Shown: in pieces, positions 56,915 to 64,000 of the stretch | Numbering within the stretch: position 1 is the first letter of the stretch | Layout of the letters: each line of letters starts with the position of its first letter | Origin: an uncultured Phocaeicola sp. | Lineage (GTDB): Bacteria > Bacteroidota > Bacteroidia > Bacteroidales > Bacteroidaceae | DNA: 64,000 bases | Direction: 5' to 3' | NCBI GenBank assembly: GCA_944320605.1 | Contig: CALUIE010000003.1 | Span: 1 to 64,000, forward strand | Position numbers and translations under genes: made by a program | The notes under the pieces: generated by a model | What the model was told of the DNA's origin: nothing | Database searches by the model: none | What the model saw: only the letters and a program-made list of their open reading frames with translations

Positions 56915-58279
56915 ATGGAAATAAAGAAATATATAGAAGAAAACGAACAACGTTTCATCGACGAACTTTTCAGTCTGATACGCATCCCAAGCATCAGTGC
57001 CCTGCCACAGCATAAGGAAGACATGCTGGCATGTGCCGAAAGATGGAGACAGCTCCTAATCGAAGCAGGTGCAGATGAAGCTATTATCATGCCTTCACAA
57101 GGTAACCCATTGGTATATGCCGAAAAGAGAGTCAGTCCTGATGCGCCTACCGTATTGATATATTCACATTACGACGTGATGCCTGCCGAACCGCTCGAAC
57201 TCTGGAAAAGTAATCCGTTTGAACCTGAAATCAGAGACGGACATATTTGGGCAAGAGGTGCCGACGACGATAAAGGTCAGGCTATGATTCAGGCGAAGGC
57301 TTTCGAATATATGGTGCGCGAAGGCATCCTGAAGCACAACGTAAAATTCATATTCGAAGGTGAAGAGGAAATAGGATCACCAAGTCTTAATGCTTTCCTG
57401 AAAGAACACAAGGAATTGCTTAAGGCTGATGTTATCTTAGTATCGGATACAAGTATGCTCGGTAAAGACCTGCCGTCGCTCACTACAGGACTGCGCGGAC
57501 TTGCATATTGGGAGATTGAAGTAACAGGTCCTAACCGCGATTTGCATTCCGGACACTTCGGCGGAGCAGTGGCAAATCCTATCAATGTACTGTGCGGCAT
57601 GATAGACAAGATTACCGATGAAGACGGACGTATAACCATACCTCATTTCTACGACGATGTTGAAGACGTTCCGGCTGAAGAACGCGAGATGATTGCAAAC
57701 ATACCTTTCAATGAAGAGAAATACAAGAACGCCATCGGAGTTAAGGCACTTAAGGGAGAAAAAGGATATTCCACTCTTGAACGCAACAGCTGCCGCCCTT
57801 CGTTCGACGTATGCGGTATCTGGGGAGGATACACAGGCGAAGGCTCGAAGACAGTACTTCCATCGAAAGCATACGCAAAAGTTTCGTGCAGACTTGTACC
57901 ACACCAGAACCACGAAAAGATTTCAAAACTGTTTGTTGACTATATCAACGAGATAGCTCCTGAATACGTACATGTGAAAGTAACCCCTATGCATGGTGGC
58001 GAAGGCTATGTATGTCCTATTTCACTTCCTGCATATAAGGCAGCCGAAAAGGGATTCGAAAAAGCATTCGGCAAAAAGCCGTTGGCTGTACGCCGTGGAG
58101 GAAGTATTCCTATCATAAGTGATTTCGAACAGATACTTGGCATTAAGACTGTACTGATGGGATTCGGGCTTGAAAGCAACGCTATCCATTCGCCTAACGA
58201 GAATTTCCCTCTCGATATTTTCCGCAAAGGTATAGAGGCTGTAGTTGAATTCCATAAGGAATACAGCAGTCAACTATAA
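56915..58279 (+). CDS. M20-family dipeptidase
   Basis: 454 residues. Zinc-binding motifs: IYSHYDVMPAEPLELW, WARGADDDKGQAM, and the catalytic FEGEEEIGSPS. Dimerisation domain inserted around 190-340. Cytoplasmic; it resembles peptidases of the CNDP/dapE-like branch. In an apparent pair with aroC, without obvious pathway link. Confidence 0.92.
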   Translation: MEIKKYIEENEQRFIDELFSLIRIPSISALPQHKEDMLACAERWRQLLIEAGADEAIIMPSQGNPLVYAEKRVSPDAPTVLIYSHYDVMPAEPLELWKSNPFEPEIRDGHIWARGADDDKGQAMIQAKAFEYMVREGILKHNVKFIFEGEEEIGSPSLNAFLKEHKELLKADVILVSDTSMLGKDLPSLTTGLRGLAYWEIEVTGPNRDLHSGHFGGAVANPINVLCGMIDKITDEDGRITIPHFYDDVEDVPAEEREMIANIPFNEEKYKNAIGVKALKGEKGYSTLERNSCRPSFDVCGIWGGYTGEGSKTVLPSKAYAKVSCRLVPHQNHEKISKLFVDYINEIAPEYVHVKVTPMHGGEGYVCPISLPAYKAAEKGFEKAFGKKPLAVRRGGSIPIISDFEQILGIKTVLMGFGLESNAIHSPNENFPLDIFRKGIEAVVEFHKEYSSQL

Positions 58280-58289
58280 ATCAACACAT

Positions 58290-58336
58290 AAAAAACGGTT
58301 TCATCATCATTTTCAGATACATGAAACCGTTTTTTC
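58290..58336. terminator. Bidirectional terminator
   Basis: AAAAACGGTTTCAT (58291-58304) pairs with ATGAAACCGTTTTT (58321-58334) between convergent genes; A run on one side, T run on the other. Confidence 0.93.
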
Positions 58337-58351
58337 ATTTATTCAGTTGTC

Positions 58352-61309
58352 TTATTCAGGCAAAGCCACAATTCCCAATTTCTTCTTTCCGTCCATCTTC
58401 ACCGTCAATGACGATTCAAACCTAACCCAGCGCAGATATTTGGTTTCTTCTACAGCCGGCAGACTGTTCAGATAGTCCTGATTATATACACCATCATTCA
58501 TAAAGGCATTGATAGTGAAATATCCCACTCCAAATGATGTAAGATTCTGGAAGAAGTGAGTTCCCTGACTTGGATCAACACGATAGTTAGTCAATCCGGC
58601 TTCAACTATTATTCTTGCGGCGGAAATATTAGGCCACTTAACCGGTATTCCCAACCATGTATCGCTACTACCCCATCTGCCCGGACCAACAAGCACATAA
58701 TGTTTTCCTTCATCCAAAAATTTCTTGTTCAGCTTCTCTATATCGTATGCTATTAACTGATTGTTCGAAGCTGAATATCCGTCTGTCTTGACATAAATAA
58801 CATCGCATATATCATCTATTACTCCATGACCGAGCGAATTCTCACTCTTCAATATTATCTTGTCTTCCGGAATCAGGCTAAGGTCTTCATCAAGGTCTGC
58901 TTTGATATCAACCATAGGACGTATCTGAAGAAGATAGAAAACTCCTGTTTTCTTGTTAGCATCAAAGTTTACTGCAAATTCTATCTCCACAGGACGACGC
59001 ATTTCTCCCTGACCATACTTCTGTGCCAATTGTAACAGACGCGGCAATGGAAAGACATCATGTTGAAGAATATTTGCGAATGTGATGACCTTTCTTCCGC
59101 CCGGATAAATACCATCGCGTATCACCATGTCGTATGGATCGTATGTTGACGCAATATAATTCAGTGAGCCATCGGCCTCAGCATCTTTTATATGTAGTTT
59201 CAATAGATTAAAACCATCGTCGAGCGAGAAGTTTTGTCCTGTATTCTTTAAGTCGAGAGCATAAAAACGTGTCTGCGTCTCACGCAGTGCAATCTCCATC
59301 TCACTCGTCTGCAAAACCTGATCAGGATGATATGGACATATTCTCAATGTAAGTCCGCCGTCAACTATATATTTACCTAATCCCAAAGCCAGGCTCACAG
59401 TACCTTCTTCGGCAAGTTCATCATTTATAGGATAATAATTGATGGAACGTGCCACACCTGATATGGCCGGGTAATATCTGTCTCCATACTGTGTGCCAAC
59501 AACTTCCTGAAGTATAACAGACATCTTTTCCTGATCTATTACATTACTCGTAGCCTGCATATAGGCCTTGCTGTCCTTATAGAAGACTGACGCATAAACA
59601 CCTTTTATGGCATCGCTCAACATACGTAGCATCTCGTACTTATCCTCCATATATGGTATCATATATGTGGAATATATACCGGCAAAAGGCTGGTAATGTG
59701 AGTCTTCAAGAAGACTTGACGAACGTATTGCAATCGGCGACTTAACCACATCAAAGAATGCAAAGAAATCCTCGACCAGTCTGTCCGGCAGTTTGGCACG
59801 AAGGAAAGCTCTCAGTATAGTCTCATCGTCGGCATCACTCAATGCAAGCTGATAAAGACGATTGCTGTCCATGAACTCATCGAATATATCTGTACATAAG
59901 ACCACTGTTTTAGGAATAGCTACCGAGGCATTTTCAAAATCATCGAAATCAGGATGACGCTTTATCATATTGTCAATAAAAGCCAGTCCACGGCCTTTTC
60001 CTCCTAATGAGCCTTCACCGATACGGGCAAAATTAGAATAACGGTCGAAACGTTCGCGTTTGAACTCTGCCACTACACCCTGATTTTTCATTTTTCTATA
60101 GCGCACTATAGCTTCGAAAATGATCTGTCTGTGTGCATCAAGGTCTTGCAGTGACTCCCATGTAACCTGTTTAAGAAACTCTGCCACAGGAAAAATCGCA
60201 CGTGAATAAAGCCAGCGCGACACATGGTTACGACTTATATGATAATGAAAAGACTCTGCAGGTATGGAAAAAACAATATTCTGCAGTTCTTTAAGGTTAT
60301 GAACCCTTGCCACTTCCTCCTTGGTCTTTGGATTGATAAAGACGAAATCACCAAAACCGAAGTTCTCGGAAACCGCCTCACGAAGATCAATATTCATCTT
60401 CTTTGAGTTCTTATCAATAAAAACAGCTTTGCATTCGTCCGCATACTTGCGGTTATCTTCCTCGGACGACTGAAGTATAAGCGGAACAAACGGATCTCTA
60501 TTGCGCACTTCCTTGAGAAGTTTTACTCCGGCAAGAGGGTCTATCACACCGTCATGAGGGAATCTCGCATCGGATATTATACCCAATACGTTATTGCTGA
60601 ATGTTTCATAAAGCTTCATTGCTTCTTCGTATGAGCGTGCTAATACGATTTTGGGGCGTCCGCGCATACGCAAAGTACGCTGGTGTTCGTTCAAAGCCTC
60701 GGTAGCGAACTCCTGACTTTGCTTTAAAACAAACTTGTACAGATTGGGAAGAACTGAAGAATAAAAACGTATAGAGTCCTCTACAAGCATTATCATCTGT
60801 ACACCAACTTCCTTTATATCGTGTTCCAGATTCATCTTGTCCTCTATAAGCTTAATGATTGATACTAAAAGGTCTGTATTTCCAAGCCAGCAGAAAACGT
60901 ATTCGAACACACTAAGGTCCTCATGTTCCATTCTTTCTCTGATACCATGCGAAAACGGAGTAAGAACAACGATAGGTATATGCGGATATTTGGCTTTTAT
61001 GTCGCGGGCTATGTCGAAAGTGTCGCTGCTGTCCGTACCCGGCATACATATAACCAGATCGAACATAGTGTTCCCCAACTGTTTCCATGTTTCTTCCGGA
61101 GTGGAAACCTGAGTGAAGCGTGGCGGATACCGCAAACTTAGATTCATATATTCGATGAATATCTTTTCATCTATACGTCCGTCATCCTCAAGCATGAAAG
61201 CATCGTACGGGTTTGCCACAAGCAAAACGTTGAAGATTCGTTTTGTCATCAGATTGGCAAACTGTGTATCCTTGAAATAAAGCTGATTTAACTTTAACTT
61301 ACTGAGCAT
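58352..61309 (-). CDS. Tandem-receiver PEP-synthase-like ATP-grasp protein
   Basis: 985 residues. Residues 25-120 form a receiver-like domain lacking the phosphoacceptor (DLVICMPGTD, Met where Asp is expected). Residues 170-300 form a second receiver that looks intact: VED 176-178, D247 in GIISDARFPHDG, S281/S282 and K300. From about 425 a PPDK_N/PEP-synthase ATP-grasp domain: GEGSLGGKGRGLAF and AIRSSSLLEDSHYQPFAG (near 527-544). The mobile phosphohistidine domain and PEP-binding barrel of true PEP synthase are absent. Often annotated as PEP synthase; I expect a regulatory or different phosphotransfer role. Confidence 0.85.
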   Translation of the reverse strand: MLSKLKLNQLYFKDTQFANLMTKRIFNVLLVANPYDAFMLEDDGRIDEKIFIEYMNLSLRYPPRFTQVSTPEETWKQLGNTMFDLVICMPGTDSSDTFDIARDIKAKYPHIPIVVLTPFSHGIRERMEHEDLSVFEYVFCWLGNTDLLVSIIKLIEDKMNLEHDIKEVGVQMIMLVEDSIRFYSSVLPNLYKFVLKQSQEFATEALNEHQRTLRMRGRPKIVLARSYEEAMKLYETFSNNVLGIISDARFPHDGVIDPLAGVKLLKEVRNRDPFVPLILQSSEEDNRKYADECKAVFIDKNSKKMNIDLREAVSENFGFGDFVFINPKTKEEVARVHNLKELQNIVFSIPAESFHYHISRNHVSRWLYSRAIFPVAEFLKQVTWESLQDLDAHRQIIFEAIVRYRKMKNQGVVAEFKRERFDRYSNFARIGEGSLGGKGRGLAFIDNMIKRHPDFDDFENASVAIPKTVVLCTDIFDEFMDSNRLYQLALSDADDETILRAFLRAKLPDRLVEDFFAFFDVVKSPIAIRSSSLLEDSHYQPFAGIYSTYMIPYMEDKYEMLRMLSDAIKGVYASVFYKDSKAYMQATSNVIDQEKMSVILQEVVGTQYGDRYYPAISGVARSINYYPINDELAEEGTVSLALGLGKYIVDGGLTLRICPYHPDQVLQTSEMEIALRETQTRFYALDLKNTGQNFSLDDGFNLLKLHIKDAEADGSLNYIASTYDPYDMVIRDGIYPGGRKVITFANILQHDVFPLPRLLQLAQKYGQGEMRRPVEIEFAVNFDANKKTGVFYLLQIRPMVDIKADLDEDLSLIPEDKIILKSENSLGHGVIDDICDVIYVKTDGYSASNNQLIAYDIEKLNKKFLDEGKHYVLVGPGRWGSSDTWLGIPVKWPNISAARIIVEAGLTNYRVDPSQGTHFFQNLTSFGVGYFTINAFMNDGVYNQDYLNSLPAVEETKYLRWVRFESSLTVKMDGKKKLGIVALPE

Positions 61310-61396
61310 AGATTTTACGATTTATATTCTTAGTAACAAAAATCGGCATTTCAATTGACTTATGCAATAAATATATGTCAAAAAAGAGAATTAACA

Positions 61397-62416
61397 TTAT
61401 GGATGAAACTCCAGTTCAAGCAAAACAGGCAAATGGTCACTATATCCTCCTTTATATCTCATACCATTATACATACGAAAAGGTGTGGTACCACCATACT
61501 TGTCGTCTTCTTCGAGAAGAAAAGGAAAGTCTATGATACATGCTTTCGAATAACCGGTACGAATATTACCGTTTCCAAGCAAATTTCCGTTCACTATCAT
61601 CTGGTCAAGTATTCCCCACTGACCTCTATAACGATATGTACCTCCTTCCTTTCCATCCATAAGATTATATAACGCTTTTTTTTCGACAGTATCTCCTGGC
61701 TTTGAGGCATTAATTACTTCAGAAACAGACTTACTATCCGGATAGTCATTAAAATCGCCCATTATTATAACATTGGGATTTGAGCGAACATTCATCACAC
61801 TGTCTGCCGCTGATTTCAAAATTTTCGCAGCCATGAGTCTGAACTTTTCAGACTTCCTCCAGCCTCCCGAACGTGATGGGAAATGTGCAAGGAAAACGTC
61901 AAGAGTGTCACCTGTGACAATATTCCCAGATACATGAAGAATGTCGCGTGTAGGTCGTCCGCCAATACTTTCAGTCGGAACTGGAATTATTTTTTTACTT
62001 ATCAATTTGAAAGAATAAGGTTGGTAAAGTAATGCTACATCTATACCTCTTTCGTCAGGTGAATCTGTCATAACATATTCATATCCTGCTTCTTTCAGCT
62101 GTGAATATTTTACAAGTGTTTTTGCGCAGAAATCGTTTTCAATTTCACAAAGTCCTACAATGTCGGGAACATTTTCATGCGAGACAGAAAGTATGACACG
62201 GGCAATATTCTCTACCTTCTTCCTGAATTTACCATAATTCCATCCACGCGGGCTGTCAGGCATAAACTCAAAATCATCTTTAAGAGAATCGTGACGACAA
62301 TCGAAAAAGTTTTCCACATTATACTCCATCACAAGAAAAGACTGTTGGGCAGTAAGGTCCAATAATATGAACCCTGCTACCCAACACATCAATATTCTTA
62401 TTAGGACCATAATCAA
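61397..62416 (-). CDS. Exported endonuclease/exonuclease/phosphatase-family protein
   Basis: 339 residues with an N-terminal hydrophobic signal. EEP-fold motifs: MEYNVENFFDCR, VGLCEIENDF (metal-binding Glu), VIIMGDFNDYPDS, and SDHLPVLLELE at the end. Substrate could be nucleic acid or a phosphoester. Its start overlaps the pepD stop by 4 nt. Confidence 0.9.
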   Translation of the reverse strand: MIMVLIRILMCWVAGFILLDLTAQQSFLVMEYNVENFFDCRHDSLKDDFEFMPDSPRGWNYGKFRKKVENIARVILSVSHENVPDIVGLCEIENDFCAKTLVKYSQLKEAGYEYVMTDSPDERGIDVALLYQPYSFKLISKKIIPVPTESIGGRPTRDILHVSGNIVTGDTLDVFLAHFPSRSGGWRKSEKFRLMAAKILKSAADSVMNVRSNPNVIIMGDFNDYPDSKSVSEVINASKPGDTVEKKALYNLMDGKEGGTYRYRGQWGILDQMIVNGNLLGNGNIRTGYSKACIIDFPFLLEEDDKYGGTTPFRMYNGMRYKGGYSDHLPVLLELEFHP

Positions 62417-63870
62417 GCCTTAACAGGTATATTTTTCAGAACATCAAGCAAATGTCTCCAGAACTTGTCCACTGTAGGTATTAACATTCTTTCATCAGGA
62501 GAATGCACGCCACGCAATGTAGGACCGAATGAAACCATGTCAAGAGAAGGATATTTCTCAAGGAACAGACCACATTCCAACCCTGCATGAATAGCTTTTA
62601 CCTTAGGTTCTACTCCGAACAGAGACTTATAACTGTCAACAGCCACTTTAAGAATTTCTGACGAAGGATTTGGCTTCCACCCCGGATATCCATCTCCTGT
62701 AGTGACTGTAGCTCCTCCAAGTTCAAAAGCCGAACGTACTGTCTGCGACATATCCATACGTGAAGAAAGAATAGAGCTGCGCTGACTTGTCACTACCACA
62801 ATCTGTCCGTCGCGCATCTTGATAGAAGCAAGGTTAGACGATGTTTCCACCAATCCTTCCATATCCTGACTCATGGCAAACACACCGTTATGCACTGCAT
62901 GTATAGAGTTTAGGAATTTAGTCATTGCAGTCTTTTCGATTACTTCCAAAAAAGCAGTTTCCGATTCCAGATCCATTCTGATGTTCGGTTCAGTAACAGA
63001 AAATTCATTTTCCACATCAGCAAGGAATATATTCAAATCCACTCTTACCGATTCCTTGTCCTTCATAGGAACTGCACATACGGCATGAGCCTCGCGAGGA
63101 ATTGCGTTATGAAGGTTTCCGCCATCTATTTCAGCAATATACAAATCATATTTCTGAGAGAGAAGCATCAAATAACGGTTCAATACTTTGTTGGCATTGG
63201 CACGTTTCTTATTGATATCGTCTCCTGAATGACCTCCTGTAAGACCTTTCACAGTAACACGGAAGAAAAAATAACCTTCAGGTGATTTCACCATCGGACA
63301 TGGAAACTGTGCTGTTGTTCCGGCACCTCCGGCACATCCGATAAACAGTTCGCCTTCGTCTTCCGAATCAAGATTAAGAAGAATATCCCCATTCATAAAA
63401 CCTTCTTTCAATGCAAATGCCCCTGTAAGACCAGTTTCTTCATCTACTGTAAACAGACATTCTACTGGCCCATGCTGCAAATCTTCTGACGCAAGTACTG
63501 CTAACTGAGTAGCTACACCGATACCATTATCTGCACCAAGAGTAGTACCTTTCGCTTTCAGCCATTCACCGTCTATGTATGTCTGAATAGGATCTTTCTC
63601 AAAGTCATGTACTGTATCATTGTTCTTCTCACAAACCATATCTATATGCGACTGCAGAATAACAGTCTTTCTGTTTTCCATTCCAGAAGTAGCATTTTTC
63701 TTTATCAGAACATTGCCGGCTTCATCCACTTTATATTCAAGCCCCTTACTTTCAGCAAAAGCAATAAGATAAGCACGGATTTTCTCTTCCTTTTTCGAAG
63801 GACGAGGTACCTTGCAAATTTCGTCAAAATAATGAAAAACAATCTTAGGAGTCAAGTCTTTTACTTCCAT
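62413..63870 (-). CDS. pepD: Aminoacyl-histidine dipeptidase
   Basis: 485 residues, M20C peptidase. Zinc motifs: LQSHIDMVCEKN, TLGADNGIGVA and the catalytic VDEETGLTGAFAL; KAIHAGLECGLF near the C-terminus. Cleaves carnosine-like dipeptides such as Xaa-His. TAttTTTG at 63915-63908 is a plausible -7 box. Translationally coupled to the EEP gene. Confidence 0.95.
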   Translation of the reverse strand: MEVKDLTPKIVFHYFDEICKVPRPSKKEEKIRAYLIAFAESKGLEYKVDEAGNVLIKKNATSGMENRKTVILQSHIDMVCEKNNDTVHDFEKDPIQTYIDGEWLKAKGTTLGADNGIGVATQLAVLASEDLQHGPVECLFTVDEETGLTGAFALKEGFMNGDILLNLDSEDEGELFIGCAGGAGTTAQFPCPMVKSPEGYFFFRVTVKGLTGGHSGDDINKKRANANKVLNRYLMLLSQKYDLYIAEIDGGNLHNAIPREAHAVCAVPMKDKESVRVDLNIFLADVENEFSVTEPNIRMDLESETAFLEVIEKTAMTKFLNSIHAVHNGVFAMSQDMEGLVETSSNLASIKMRDGQIVVVTSQRSSILSSRMDMSQTVRSAFELGGATVTTGDGYPGWKPNPSSEILKVAVDSYKSLFGVEPKVKAIHAGLECGLFLEKYPSLDMVSFGPTLRGVHSPDERMLIPTVDKFWRHLLDVLKNIPVKA

Positions 63871-64000
63871 AATTATCAGTGTTAAGTATTTGTAATTATT
63901 TACTATGCAAAAATAAGTTAAATAAGACGATTTACACTTATATCTTTACTTTTTTAAAAGTATTGTGAAGTTTTAATCGTAACAAAAATATATATTTGCA

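Noticed and set aside
63991..63998. TATATTTG box at the right window edge, possible + promoter
   Set aside because: No TTTG at 19-21 nt upstream (nearest TTG is 25 nt away) and the gene it might serve is outside the window.

Overview
The window is a piece of a Bacteroidales chromosome (Bacteroides, Phocaeicola or Prevotella type). It is AT-rich. Promoters of the Bacteroidetes form TTTG-N19-21-TAnnTTTG recur, and strong Shine-Dalgarno sites are scarce. The gene content also fits the phylum: a 1096-residue SecA, DUF4105 and PCMD proteins, LytTR two-component pairs, a 47-bp type II-C CRISPR repeat, and a Bacteroidales-1 RNA beside rplT. I see no rRNA, tRNA, insertion sequence or prophage.

Layout. 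1-7.2 kb: a complete type II-C CRISPR-Cas locus. The array is read on +. cas9-cas1-cas2 is read on - and converges on the array. A tracrRNA is read on + just upstream of cas9. 7.2-17.2 kb (-): queH with GNAT and metallo-hydrolase genes, an acidic hypothetical, a DUF6340 lipoprotein, secA, a phosphodiesterase-superfamily protein and a DUF4105 membrane protein. 17.3-24.9 kb (+): an envelope-biogenesis operon (coaX, outer-membrane protein, TPR protein, lptC, CorC-like protein, PpiD/SurA-like chaperone). 25-25.8 kb: rplU-rpmA behind a structured leader. 25.9-28.6 kb (-): LytTR regulator and TPR/LytS-type kinase. 28.9-34 kb: folC, then a galactose operon galM-transporter-galK. 34.1-44 kb: an efflux-rich stretch with two MATE pumps, an AraC regulator, a TolC-HlyD chimera, an MFS pump, a bistable structured RNA and a diverged sigma-like protein. 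44.3-48 kb (-): thrS-infC-rpmI-rplT and a Bacteroidales-1 RNA. 48-52.8 kb (-): TPR protein, def, yqgF, PCMD protein, SPOR lipoprotein. 53-58.3 kb (+): ytxH/holin-like small-protein cassette, lemA, TPM protein, aroC, M20 peptidase. 58.3-63.9 kb (-): receiver/ATP-grasp protein, EEP-family protein, pepD.

How the genes work together. In the CRISPR locus every repeat carries a match to the phylum's promoter consensus, so each spacer could be transcribed from its own repeat. The tracrRNA promoter places the start almost on the first base of the anti-repeat. The galactose genes form a short uptake, mutarotation and phosphorylation route. The AraC gene is divergent from the efflux operon it probably controls; in that operon the outer-membrane and adaptor genes have collapsed into one in-frame chimera.

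Most interesting items: (1) the TolC-HlyD chimera at 38118-39599; (2) a roughly 200-nt RNA at 41.3-41.55 kb with two mutually exclusive folds, one ending in a terminator, upstream of a small membrane ORF and a MATE gene; (3) repeat-embedded promoters in the CRISPR array; (4) a 22-bp tandem palindromic intergenic repeat found at two distant loci; (5) a structured rplU leader; (6) an orphan sigma-like protein.
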